A DNA stretch of 55,897 bases, taken from assembly GCF_001053095.1 (NCBI RefSeq), contig NZ_CGBP01000031.1, forward strand, positions 1-55,897, read 5' to 3'. Below, piece by piece: positions 1-8,856 of the stretch; position 1 is the stretch's first letter, and every line of letters starts with the position of its first letter. Made by a program: the position numbers and the translations under genes. Source of the stretch: Yersinia similis. GTDB taxonomy: Bacteria > Pseudomonadota > Gammaproteobacteria > Enterobacterales > Enterobacteriaceae. The notes beneath the pieces were generated by a model, which worked only from the letters and a program-made list of their open reading frames with translations, did no database searches and was not told where the DNA came from.

Positions 1-60
1 TAAGTGACTGGGGTGAGCAAAGGCAGCCAACGCACTGGTAGCTTGAAATATGACGGGTAA
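1..60. repeat. Partial ERIC (intergenic repeat unit)
   Basis: The first bases match the conserved ERIC arm (AAGTGACTGGGGTGAGC), and the ATGACGGGT stretch near position 50 matches the conserved distal part of Yersinia ERIC copies. The element begins outside the window, so only one half is seen. It ends about 30 bases before the mltC start codon and may therefore be transcribed in the mltC leader. ERIC elements are non-autonomous palindromic repeats of enterobacteria. Confidence 0.8.
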
Positions 61-87
61 ATTCCTCATCAAGATATGGCTTGTAAG

Positions 88-1164
88 ATGAAGAAAATTT
101 TAGCTTTACTGGTAATCGCCCCCTTGTTAGTGTCTTGTTCGGGCAACAAAAATCAGGTAGAAAACGAAGTTTTTGTCAAAGACACCAATGGCTTTGAGAT
201 TTTAATGGGCCAATTTGCCCATAACATTGAAAATATTTGGGGATTAAAAGAAGTCTTAATCGCTGGTCCGAAAGATTACGTTAAGTACACGGACCAGTAT
301 CAAACCCGCAGTCATATCAATTTTGATGCTGGTACTATTACGATAGAGACGATCGCCACGACCAATCCGGCGGCACATTTACGTCAAGCGATCATCACAA
401 CGCTATTGATGGGTGACGATCCAGGCTCGATCGACCTCTATTCTGATGTAAATGATATTCAGATCAGTAAAGAGCCGTTCCTTTATGGTCAGGTGCTGGA
501 TAACAATGGCGAACCGATCCGTTGGGAATGGCGGGCAGCCCATTTTGCTGATTATTTGCTACAAAACAAAATGCAAACACGGACTTCCGGTTTGCATGTA
601 ATCTCGTTGGTTACCATACAGTTAGTGCCTAACCATCTGGACAAACGGGCGCATAAATACCTGCCATTGGTGCGGAAATCAGCGGCACGTTACGGCGTGG
701 AGGAATCTTTGATTCTGGCGATTATGCAAACTGAATCGAGCTTCAACCCCTATGCCGTCAGCCGTTCTGATGCACTGGGGCTGATGCAAGTGGTTCAGCA
801 TACCGCTGGGAAAGATGTATTCAAACTGAAAGGCAAAAGTGGCCAACCAAGCCGCAGCTATCTGTTTGATCCTGAAAATAATATCGACGCAGGCACCGCA
901 TATTTATCTATTCTGCAAAATACCTATTTAGGTGGAATTCAAAATGCCACCTCACGGCGTTATGCCGTGATCACCTCCTACAACGGCGGCGCAGGTAGCG
1001 TATTGCGCGTGTTCCACAGCGATAAAAATAAGGCGGTGGGTATCATTAACACAATGTCACCAGGGGATGTGTTCCAAACGCTCACGACCAAGCATCCATC
1101 AGGTGAGTCCCGCCGTTATCTGGTGAAAGTGAACAGCGCACAGAAGAACTATCGCCGCTATTAG
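88..1164 (+). CDS. mltC: Membrane-bound lytic murein transglycosylase C
   Basis: MltC cleaves the MurNAc-GlcNAc bond of peptidoglycan, forming 1,6-anhydro-muropeptides, and is anchored in the outer membrane as a lipoprotein. The product (358 aa) has a signal peptide ending in a lipobox (LVSC, Cys17), the family N-terminal domain ([20 protein letters not shown]), and a C-terminal SLT domain with catalytic Glu216 in QTESSFNP, then GLMQV and AYLSIL motifs and YNGG. It is colinear with E. coli MltC along its whole length. The start at 88 was chosen because family members begin MKK; an in-frame ATG at 76 would add four residues. An ERIC repeat lies just upstream. Confidence 0.96.
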   Translation: MKKILALLVIAPLLVSCSGNKNQVENEVFVKDTNGFEILMGQFAHNIENIWGLKEVLIAGPKDYVKYTDQYQTRSHINFDAGTITIETIATTNPAAHLRQAIITTLLMGDDPGSIDLYSDVNDIQISKEPFLYGQVLDNNGEPIRWEWRAAHFADYLLQNKMQTRTSGLHVISLVTIQLVPNHLDKRAHKYLPLVRKSAARYGVEESLILAIMQTESSFNPYAVSRSDALGLMQVVQHTAGKDVFKLKGKSGQPSRSYLFDPENNIDAGTAYLSILQNTYLGGIQNATSRRYAVITSYNGGAGSVLRVFHSDKNKAVGIINTMSPGDVFQTLTTKHPSGESRRYLVKVNSAQKNYRRY

Positions 1165-1328
1165 TGATTAGTAGGCAGAAAAAATAAGCAATCAAGCGGC
1201 TGACACCCCTTCCGATAGCTCGCCCTTAAACGGCGAGGATCGGCTGGGCGTGTCAGGCATCTGTACCTACAGCGGCCATCTTACCTTTCAATACATTTTT
1301 TTGAATATCTCAAATTGATGTTACAAAC

Positions 1329-1347
1329 GATTTTGATTATCATTCGC
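1329..1347 (+). promoter_or_regulatory. Candidate Fur box
   Basis: The 19 bases GATTTTGATTATCATTCGC match the Fur consensus (GATAATGATAATCATTATC) at 14 of 19 positions, including the central TGATTATCATT. The site lies 26 bases upstream of the siderophore-binding-protein start, in a position to block transcription when iron is plentiful. Iron repression of the two downstream genes is inferred from this site and from their function. Confidence 0.65.
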
Positions 1348-1372
1348 CCTCTTTTTTTAGCCAGTGATAATT

Positions 1373-2473
1373 ATGCGTCTGTTGTTACTTATTTTCCTGC
1401 TCTGCACTTGGGCAGTTAGCGCCAAAACGATTACCGATATTACCGGCCAACGCATCGAGATTCCGGATAACCCACAGCGTATCGTGTTAGGTGAAAGCCG
1501 CATGCTATATACCCTCGCGTTGCTGGAACCGGGCTACCCCGCCGCTCGCGTGGTGGGCTGGCCGTTGGACCTGAAGAAATACGATCCGCAAAGCTGGGCG
1601 CTATATACTGATAAGTTTCCGCAGATGACCCACATTCCGGCTCTGGGCAGCACGGGCCTGCGCGATATCAACCCGGAGAAGGTGCTGGAGTTGGCACCAG
1701 ATCTGGTTATCCTGCCAGTACTCGCTAAAACTACTCATGAAGAAATCGCGCTAATTTCCCTGCTCAAGCAAGCGCATATCCCGGTGATCCGCGTCGACTT
1801 ACGCGTCGATCTACTCAATAACACCATTCCCAGCCTACGCCTACTCGGCGAAGTGCTGAACCGCCAAGATCGCGCCGAAGCCTTTATTTCTCTGTATCAC
1901 TCCCATATGGAGCGTATCCACCAGCGCATCGCTGCTTATCAGGGGCCGCGCCCTAGCGTGTTGCTACAGCTGCATCTGGGACGGGGTGACGAATGCTGCA
2001 CCACCACGCTAAAGGGCAATCTCGGCCAACTGCTGGAGTTTGCTGGTGGTGACAACATCGCTGCCGCGCAAGTGAAAGGGGTATTCGGCCAGCTTAGCGA
2101 AGAGTATGTGCTGGCCCGTTCACCAGAGATTTATATTGCTACCGGCATGGCAACGGCTGGCAGCCAAGCCCAAACGCTGGCGCTCGGCCCACAGGTCAGC
2201 ACCTCGCAAGCGCAGGAGAGTTTCCGTCGCGTTATCGCCACGCAAAGCAAATTGCAGCACCTTCCTGCGATTCAAAATGGTCACGCCTGGGGGTTGTGGC
2301 ACAACTTCTATTTAAGCCCGCTGCATGTGGTGGCTGCGGAGTTTTTCGCTAAAACGCTTTATCCACACCTGTTTGCCGACGTTTCACCACAGGATACGCT
2401 GCAAACTATTTACCAGCAGTTTTTGCCGCTGGATTTCACAGGAACTTTCTGGAGTCATTTGGATAATGAATAA
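1373..2473 (+). CDS. Periplasmic ferric-siderophore/cobalamin-type ABC binding protein
   Basis: Product of 366 aa with a signal peptide (MRLLLLIFLLCTWAVSA) and a class III periplasmic binding fold (FecB/BtuF/FhuD type, PF01497). Recognisable features are the early TDITGQRIEIPDNPQRIV segment, NPEKVLELAPDLVI in the first lobe, and a long linking helix. It should deliver an iron chelate to an inner-membrane ABC transporter. No permease or ATPase gene is nearby, so the inner-membrane partner is encoded elsewhere or is shared. The last eight bases overlap the TonB receptor gene, implying translational coupling. A GTG at 1364 is an alternative start. The ligand cannot be read from the sequence. Confidence 0.85.
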   Translation: MRLLLLIFLLCTWAVSAKTITDITGQRIEIPDNPQRIVLGESRMLYTLALLEPGYPAARVVGWPLDLKKYDPQSWALYTDKFPQMTHIPALGSTGLRDINPEKVLELAPDLVILPVLAKTTHEEIALISLLKQAHIPVIRVDLRVDLLNNTIPSLRLLGEVLNRQDRAEAFISLYHSHMERIHQRIAAYQGPRPSVLLQLHLGRGDECCTTTLKGNLGQLLEFAGGDNIAAAQVKGVFGQLSEEYVLARSPEIYIATGMATAGSQAQTLALGPQVSTSQAQESFRRVIATQSKLQHLPAIQNGHAWGLWHNFYLSPLHVVAAEFFAKTLYPHLFADVSPQDTLQTIYQQFLPLDFTGTFWSHLDNE

Positions 2474-4595
2474 AATAAACACGTTCATGCTATCCATGTT
2501 CATGCTGTCTACGTTTATACCCTCTACGTTCATACTGTCCACACTACTGCTGCCAACTGCCGTGTTGGCAGAAGATACGATAATCGTTGAGAGAAATAGA
2601 TCGCAAACTGATAGCTATCAAGCGACCACCAGCGTGACAGCTAATCGATCGCCAACCAACATTATCGACACCCCGCAAAACGTAACTGTAGTGACGCATC
2701 CGGTGCTGGAAGATTATGATGTGACCAATCTTGGCGAAGCACTTTATTTTGTCAGCGGGATTACCCAATCCAACACGCTGGGTGGCACGCAAGATGCGCT
2801 GATTAAACGCGGTTTCGGCGATAACCGTGACGGCTCAATTCTGCACGATGGCATACGCTCAATTCAGGCACGTAATTTCACGCCCACTAGCGAACGCGTC
2901 GAGGTGCTGAAAGGCCCCTCCTCCATGCTATACGGTATGAATGAACCGGGTGGGCTGATCAATGTGATCAGCAAAAAACCACAACTCGATCCCCATGTGC
3001 ATTTGGAAGCCAGCGCTAGTAGTTTCAATGGCGGCGGTGGCCAACTTGACGTAACAGGCCCCTTGGGTGAATCCGGTTTTGCCGGGAGGTTGATTATCGA
3101 TCACCAGGAGACCGATTACTGGCGTAACTTTGGCCGTAACCGCCAAACTGTGGTCGCGCCATCGCTTGACTGGTACGGTGAAGACACCACCGTACACCTC
3201 GCCTGGGAACGAATGGAGTATCTGGTACCGTTCGACCGTGGCACGGTGATTGACCCACGCACTGGCAAACCCATCGACACTCCGCGTGATCGCCGTTTCG
3301 ACGAGAGCTATAACGCCACCCGCGGCGATCAAGACACAGTCACGTTTAACATCAACCACGAACTGAACGAGTACTGGTCCACACAGCTAAATTATACTTT
3401 TAGCCGCAATAGTTATAGTGATAATCAGGCGCGCGCCACTGCATTTAACGCTGAAACCGGCGTATTGACCCGCCAGGCAGACGCCACCGCTAACGCCAAG
3501 AGCCATTCGCAGGCGGTGCAGTGGATAGTCAATGGTGATCTCGATTGGGGGTTCACCAATCACCAACTGATGTTTGGTATCGATTATGAAGCCAGCCGTA
3601 TTTTCCGTGGCGACATGATACGCGGCAGCAAAAACAACGGGTTTAATGTCTATGACCCAATTTATGGCACTCTGCCCCCATCCACGGCCATCAGTGCTGC
3701 TGATAGCGATCAGCGGGAAAATATCGATAGCCGTGCGCTGTTCATTCAAGACTCGATGCGCCTAAACGAGCACTGGCTATTGCTCGGTGGCCTGCGCTAC
3801 GACAACTTCGATGTAATAGCCGGTAAAGGCCGCCCATTCAAAAAGAATACCGACAGTTCCGATAGCCGCTTGGTGCCGCGCGCCGGTGTGGTTTACAACC
3901 TGAACGACTGGTCAAGCCTGTACGTCAGCTACACCGAGTCATTTAAACCAAACGTCTCTATCGCCACCGCCATTGATGCGTTACCCCCCGAATACGGCAA
4001 ATCGTGGGAGGCGGGCTACAAAATTGATATCAATAACCGTGTAACCGGTACGCTCGCGGTCTACGATATCCATAAACGCAACATTATGGTCAGCGAGTTG
4101 GTGGACGGAGAAACTGTCACACGTACCGCCGGTAAGGCGCGTTCACGCGGCCTGGAACTGGATATGGCTGGCGAAGTGACCGACTCACTGAGCCTCATTG
4201 GCAGCTATGCCTATACCAATGCACGCCTGACTGAAGACCCGGATAACAATGGTAACTCCCTACCCAACGTGGCACGCCACACTGCGGCACTGTTTCTGAG
4301 TCAGGACTTCGGCACCACTTCATTGATTTCCGGCGATGAAGTGAAAGCAGGTATTGGCGCACGCTATGTCGGAAAACGTGCTGGCGACGCCGCCAACAGT
4401 TTCTGGCTGGATAACTACACGGTGGCAGACGCATTTGTTGCCTGGAAGATGCCGCTATCCGGCTATCAACTCAAATGGCAGCTTAATGTGAAAAACTTGT
4501 TCGATAAGACATACTATCCGTCGAGCGCTAACAACCTGCGTATCGCTATCGGCGAACCACGTCAGGTTGTATTGCAAGGCAGTATCGATTTCTAA
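2466..4595 (+). CDS. TonB-dependent siderophore receptor
   Basis: Outer-membrane receptor (709 aa) that should import an iron-siderophore using TonB energy. After an unusual repeat-built signal peptide comes the plug domain (roughly residues 50-160: TPQNVTVVTHPVLEDY, RVEVLKGPSSMLYGMNEPGGLINVISKKP), then a 22-strand-type barrel ending in the canonical aromatic C-terminus (LQGSIDF). The ATG at 2466 overlaps the stop of the binding-protein gene (ATGAATAA), so the two are translated together. An in-frame region upstream of 2466 lies inside the previous gene and is not the start. The overall type is that of hydroxamate receptors (FpvA/FhuE/FcuA group); the ligand is not identifiable. Confidence 0.92.
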   Translation: MNKINTFMLSMFMLSTFIPSTFILSTLLLPTAVLAEDTIIVERNRSQTDSYQATTSVTANRSPTNIIDTPQNVTVVTHPVLEDYDVTNLGEALYFVSGITQSNTLGGTQDALIKRGFGDNRDGSILHDGIRSIQARNFTPTSERVEVLKGPSSMLYGMNEPGGLINVISKKPQLDPHVHLEASASSFNGGGGQLDVTGPLGESGFAGRLIIDHQETDYWRNFGRNRQTVVAPSLDWYGEDTTVHLAWERMEYLVPFDRGTVIDPRTGKPIDTPRDRRFDESYNATRGDQDTVTFNINHELNEYWSTQLNYTFSRNSYSDNQARATAFNAETGVLTRQADATANAKSHSQAVQWIVNGDLDWGFTNHQLMFGIDYEASRIFRGDMIRGSKNNGFNVYDPIYGTLPPSTAISAADSDQRENIDSRALFIQDSMRLNEHWLLLGGLRYDNFDVIAGKGRPFKKNTDSSDSRLVPRAGVVYNLNDWSSLYVSYTESFKPNVSIATAIDALPPEYGKSWEAGYKIDINNRVTGTLAVYDIHKRNIMVSELVDGETVTRTAGKARSRGLELDMAGEVTDSLSLIGSYAYTNARLTEDPDNNGNSLPNVARHTAALFLSQDFGTTSLISGDEVKAGIGARYVGKRAGDAANSFWLDNYTVADAFVAWKMPLSGYQLKWQLNVKNLFDKTYYPSSANNLRIAIGEPRQVVLQGSIDF
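2481..2555 (+). repeat. 15-bp in-frame tandem repeat in the receptor signal peptide
   Basis: Four clear and one degenerate 15-bp unit (ACGTTCATGCTATCC, ATGTTCATGCTGTCT, ACGTTTATACCCTCT, ACGTTCATACTGTCC, ACACTACTGCTGCCA) encode TFMLS-MFMLS-TFIPS-TFILS-TLLLP. They make up the hydrophobic core of the receptor's signal peptide. Gain or loss of a unit would keep the frame and change only the length of the hydrophobic core. Confidence 0.85.
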
Positions 4596-4600
4596 CAAAC

Positions 4601-4694
4601 AGAGGGCATTATTACCCTCTATATTATTATCCTCTATTTAGTTACTGCTACGCTCAATTTAGATCAACGTCCCGGCCAGGAAGCCGGGACGTTG
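4601..4694. terminator. Intergenic hairpins between convergent genes
   Basis: Two hairpins sit between the convergent receptor gene and the ABC operon. AGAGGG/CCCTCT (4601-4620) follows the receptor stop codon directly. CAACGTCCCGG/CCGGGACGTTG (4665-4694, 11-bp perfect stem with an 8-base loop) is much stronger. The larger stem could serve both directions. It lacks a clean T-tract on either side, so termination is inferred from position and stem strength. Confidence 0.6.
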
Positions 4695-4735
4695 TCGGCG
4701 GTTTATCGTGGCACATCGTCCTGAATCCCAAAAAA

Positions 4736-5719
4736 TCAGACTTTACTCCGTGATTTCAGGCTTTGGACCATCACCGCGATGATGATAATAACCCCTTTGA
4801 CCACCTGTTGGTTATAGCCGGAAATATTCATTAAATTCATTAGATTGGAGATTATACTCAGGATAAATACGCCAATAATAGTATTGACCACATTGCCATG
4901 CCCCCCCGCCAGACTGGCCCCGCCAACAACTACCGCAGCAATGACATCCAGTTCAAACCCAATAGACAGCACCGGTGATCCCACCCCCGTTCGGGTGGCA
5001 GAAATGATACCCGCCGCACCACAGGCAAATGCGCTGATAGCATAAACGGCCAACTTATAGTTATTGACCCGAATACCCGCGAAGCGAGTCGCGGTTTCGT
5101 TAGAGCCTATCGACACCACCAACCGGCCAAAGACTGAATTTTTGTATACCAATTGGCAAATAATGGCAAAACCGAGGAAAATATAAACAGGCAAAGGGAT
5201 CCCGAGGAAATAGCCCGTACCAAAGTTTACGAAAGCATCGTTATCAATAAATACCGGTTGGCCCTTAGAAATAATCAGTGCCACGCCTCGCGCAATGGTC
5301 ATCATCGCCAACGTGGCAATAAAAGGCGCGATATTAAACCAAGTGACCAGAAAACCGGAGAATGCCCCCATCAGAGTGGCAATACCGACACCGGCAATCA
5401 ACGCAGGCCATAACCCAAACTCTGGGATCAACAGCCCTACCAAGACCGAAACAAATGCCATAATGGAGCCAATAGACAGATCAATGCCGCCAGTCAGAAT
5501 GACGAACAACATCCCCAATGCCGCCAGACCAAGCGGAACACTTTGGCGCAGCACATTGGTAATATTATCCCCGCTGTAAAATCGATCAGAGAAGAAACCT
5601 GCCGCAACCAACATAACAATAAAAACGACGGTCGTTGAGTTGTCTAGCAGGAACAGCGCCGTTCTCTTCATCAATGACACCTGCCTGACGTCATCAACCT
5701 CTTTGACTATGGATCCCAT
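4736..5719 (-). CDS. CUT2-family sugar ABC transporter permease (RbsC-like)
   Basis: Inner-membrane permease of 327 aa with about eight to ten hydrophobic segments and the BPD_transp_2 signatures of the ribose/galactose/AI-2 class (LTGGIDLSIGSIMAF near residue 80; VVVGGASLAGGHGNVVNTIIGVF near residue 265). It should form the channel for the binding protein and ATPase encoded just upstream. It is the last gene of the operon, starting 11 bases after the ATPase stop. An internal ATG (MKRTALFLLD, residue 17) is an alternative start. Substrate unknown. Confidence 0.9.
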   Translation of the reverse strand: MGSIVKEVDDVRQVSLMKRTALFLLDNSTTVVFIVMLVAAGFFSDRFYSGDNITNVLRQSVPLGLAALGMLFVILTGGIDLSIGSIMAFVSVLVGLLIPEFGLWPALIAGVGIATLMGAFSGFLVTWFNIAPFIATLAMMTIARGVALIISKGQPVFIDNDAFVNFGTGYFLGIPLPVYIFLGFAIICQLVYKNSVFGRLVVSIGSNETATRFAGIRVNNYKLAVYAISAFACGAAGIISATRTGVGSPVLSIGFELDVIAAVVVGGASLAGGHGNVVNTIIGVFILSIISNLMNLMNISGYNQQVVKGVIIIIAVMVQSLKSRSKV

Positions 5720-5730
5720 TACCTTATCCT

Positions 5731-7251
5731 TTATGTAATATTGTCTCGATGTAATATTATCTCGCGCTTGGGAATGGCATAGCGCATGATATTTTCTTCT
5801 GAAATATCATCATGTTGTAGCTCTTTAGTAATGCGCCCTTCACTCATCACATAAATGCGATGACAAAGATTAATCACTTCAACCATCTCCGATGAGATCA
5901 CTAAAATGGAATAACCGCGTTCGGCCAATTGGTGAATGATGTTATAAATTTCAGCCTTGGCTCCCACATCAACACCGCGGGTGGGTTCATCCAAGATCAA
6001 AATATGGCAATCCGTGTTCAACCATTTGGCGATGACCACTTTTTGCTGATTACCCCCACTTAAGCTGGCAATGGGATCCTCGACCGACCCCAGTTTGATG
6101 GCCAGTTTTTGTTGTAGCTTCTGGCTGGTCTCTCGCTCCTGACGGCGACGAATAAAACCCATCCATCCGCTAACCGCCTTCAGATTCGATAACGTCATAT
6201 TTTCGCGGATTGGGCGTACCAAAATCGCCCCCTGCTCCTTACGGCTTTCAGGCACCAGACCAATCCCATGGGACATCGCCTGTGATGGGTGATTAATCTG
6301 AATAGGCGTACCGGCCTTGAACACCGTTCCCCCCGCTATCTTGTCAATGCCAAAGAGACAACGTGCTATTTCGCTACGCCCTGCCCCGACCAAGCCCGCC
6401 AAACCGACGATCTCACCTTTATGCAATGTCAGATTAATATCATGCAGCAGCGCACGGGTTGAGAGGGCTTTGACCTCCAAGACCACCTCATTGCCTGGCT
6501 CATTTTTCTCGGGATAGAGGCTTTCCAGTTTGCGCCCTACCATGCTGGTGATAATTTCGTCTTCGTTACAAGACTGAGGATCTAAGGTAGTGACGGTCTC
6601 GCCATCTTTAATGACGGTGATCACATCAGCTATAACCATCAATTCTTCCAACCGATGTGAAATATAAATGATGGTCACCCCGCGCTCCTTTAACTTGCGT
6701 AGCTGGGTAAATAATATCGCGACCTCTTTACCTGACAGTACCGCTGAAGGCTCATCAAGGATCAGAATGTTGACATCTTTGGCCAGCGACTTAGCAATTT
6801 CGACCATCTGTTGATAGGCAACGCTCAGATCCCCCACTCTGGCGCGGGGATCGATTTGAAATCCCAGTTCATTCAGGATGGCGCTGGCTTTTTCATTCAA
6901 ACGCTTCCAGTTGATCATGCCGGTGCCAAAACCAAGATCGTCGAGAAAAATATTCTCTGCTACTGTCAGGTCCGGCGATAACGCCAGCTCCTGATAAATA
7001 ATGCCAATACGGTTTTCTTTACTGTGGATCGGTGAAGTAAAATTTTTCTCCTCTCCGTGGATCATAATGCGCCCGCTGTCTTTGGTGTAAATCCCCGACA
7101 GGATCTTCATTAGTGTCGATTTCCCGGCACCATTCTCGCCGATGATGGCATGAATGCTACCGGTGCGAATTTGCAGATTAATTGACTTCAGCGCGTGAAT
7201 CCCCCCGAAGCTTTTCGTCACCTGTATGACTTCAATAGCGTACTGATCCAC
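5731..7251 (-). CDS. CUT2-family sugar ABC transporter ATPase (RbsA/MglA-like)
   Basis: A 506-aa protein with two fused nucleotide-binding domains, as in RbsA, MglA and AraG. The first half has Walker A GENGAGKST (about residue 37), signature LSVAYQQMVEIAKSL and Walker B ILILDEPSAVL. The second half has the degenerate Walker A-like GLVGAGRSE, signature LSGGNQQKVVIAKWL and ILILDEPTRGVDVGAK. This asymmetry is normal for the family, where only one site is fully canonical. Translation appears to start at GTG (7251), with GGGAGA upstream. It powers the permease encoded downstream. Confidence 0.93.
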   Translation of the reverse strand: MDQYAIEVIQVTKSFGGIHALKSINLQIRTGSIHAIIGENGAGKSTLMKILSGIYTKDSGRIMIHGEEKNFTSPIHSKENRIGIIYQELALSPDLTVAENIFLDDLGFGTGMINWKRLNEKASAILNELGFQIDPRARVGDLSVAYQQMVEIAKSLAKDVNILILDEPSAVLSGKEVAILFTQLRKLKERGVTIIYISHRLEELMVIADVITVIKDGETVTTLDPQSCNEDEIITSMVGRKLESLYPEKNEPGNEVVLEVKALSTRALLHDINLTLHKGEIVGLAGLVGAGRSEIARCLFGIDKIAGGTVFKAGTPIQINHPSQAMSHGIGLVPESRKEQGAILVRPIRENMTLSNLKAVSGWMGFIRRRQERETSQKLQQKLAIKLGSVEDPIASLSGGNQQKVVIAKWLNTDCHILILDEPTRGVDVGAKAEIYNIIHQLAERGYSILVISSEMVEVINLCHRIYVMSEGRITKELQHDDISEENIMRYAIPKREIILHRDNIT

Positions 7252-7296
7252 CTGGTCGGTCTCCCATATCCCCCTGTAAACAGGGGGATACGACGG

Positions 7297-8256
7297 TTAG
7301 AAAATCGAATCTTCTTTATAATATTTGTCGACGTTATCTTTAGTGATCAGAATGGAGGGGATATAGACATAATCAGGAAAACTCGTCTGACCGGCCTGAT
7401 ATTGACCAATAACCTCTAGCACCGTGCGAGTCAGCAAGTCTGGGTTATTCGAGGCCGTCGCTTGCAGTTCGCCTTTTTTCACGGCTTCCAGCCCCTTTTT
7501 ATACCCGTCGTGAGCATACACTTTGATATTATCCAGCTTGTTAGCCGCTTTCAGCGCACGGATGGCACCTAACGCCATATCGTCCATTTCACTGTAAACA
7601 CAGTTAATTTTGTCACCCTGCGCCACGATAATGTCTTCCATAGCTTTCAAACCGCCCTGCTGATCCCAATTCCCCCACCCTTGGCTAAGAAAATTCACAT
7701 TAGTGCGGTTGTATTTACGTAACTGAGCTTCAGCAACCCCCAGCAGGAAGTTGTCACGACGCGCCTGGCCGACCAAATTACCTTGGTTACCACTGAGGAA
7801 AATGCAGTTCATCGGTTTATCACCAAACTGGCCCACCGCATATTCGCCGATCAGGTTGTTATTTTTGGCATTATTGGCCTGAACTCGCGTGATAACCGGA
7901 GCTTCAAGCGCGATATCACTATCAAGGATCACAGTAGGTACACCAGCACGCTTGGCGATTTCAGTAATACGCAAGCCAGCTTGGGGATCTTGGGGATTGA
8001 GTATCAGATAATTAATACCCTGTGACAGCATGTCTTCCACATCAGCAATTTGCTTATTCAAATCGCCTCGGGCATCGGTGGTAATTAATGTATAGCCTTT
8101 CTCCTTGGCATGAATCTTCATGTATTCGGTCAGTCCATTAAAAAAAGCGCCATTCAAGGTACGGTTAGCGAAGCCGATCTTGAGTGTCTCTGCGGCAGAG
8201 GCACTCATTGAGATGGTGACACCGGCCAACAGCAGGCCAATTAGTCTTTTTTTCAT
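7297..8256 (-). CDS. Periplasmic sugar-binding protein (RbsB-type, CUT2 operon)
   Basis: First gene of the operon, 319 aa. It has a signal peptide (MKKRLIGLLLAGVTISMSASAA) and the type I periplasmic binding fold: KIGFANRTLNGAFFNGL near the N-terminus, a DARGDLNKQIADVEDMLSQG segment typical of RbsB/YtfQ-like proteins, and a YAHDGYKKGLEAV hinge-side motif. An AGGAAAT ribosome site precedes the ATG. No kinase, isomerase or regulator is adjacent, so the sugar cannot be deduced from context. Confidence 0.9.
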   Translation of the reverse strand: MKKRLIGLLLAGVTISMSASAAETLKIGFANRTLNGAFFNGLTEYMKIHAKEKGYTLITTDARGDLNKQIADVEDMLSQGINYLILNPQDPQAGLRITEIAKRAGVPTVILDSDIALEAPVITRVQANNAKNNNLIGEYAVGQFGDKPMNCIFLSGNQGNLVGQARRDNFLLGVAEAQLRKYNRTNVNFLSQGWGNWDQQGGLKAMEDIIVAQGDKINCVYSEMDDMALGAIRALKAANKLDNIKVYAHDGYKKGLEAVKKGELQATASNNPDLLTRTVLEVIGQYQAGQTSFPDYVYIPSILITKDNVDKYYKEDSIF

Positions 8257-8856
8257 TATATTTCCTCTCGTTATACAGGGCGGATAAGTGTTGTTATCAG
8301 ACTAAATTCGGCAGATTGACTGACTACGGCCGTTATTTCAAAGAACAGATGCTACTACCCGAACTGGCACTCTCAATTTCTCATCATCATCAAATGGTCA
8401 TTTGCCCACGCAAAAGGCTTTTGACTTATTTTTAGGTTACATGAATAATTACTCTCAGTTATTGCTTTAATTCACAAAAATAAAACAATCTTCACCCATT
8501 AATTAACACATTGATTTTATTTATTAATTATATTTGTTTATTGCTATTAGCCGTTTAATAAACAAAATGCAGCCAATTAGCATGATCTACATAACAGAAA
8601 TAGGAGATATGTTTTCCCTGATGAGTTAGGGGTAGGCGATGTAAGAGATAAGTGGTGTAAAAGATAAATGATCTAAGGAATAAAAATATAAAGGGCGTAA
8701 AAACTAGATGCAGCAACACCGGTAGAACGCGATGAGTGATAAGAATGAATAATAGAGATGGGCTACGACGTTATCTGGTAGGGGGAGTGAAATGTAATAC
8801 CGAGGCCATCATTTAAAAAATGGCCGCGGCTAGTGGTGCGGAGCAATATCAGACTA
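8257..8856. other. 600-bp intergenic region
   Basis: No supportable gene. The left part must hold the promoter of the reverse-strand sugar ABC operon, and its core (about 8450-8570) is very AT-rich. On the right, GGCCAT (8804-8809) pairs with ATGGCC (8820-8825) just after the speC stop. This is a weak terminator candidate without a good T-tract. Confidence 0.5.
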
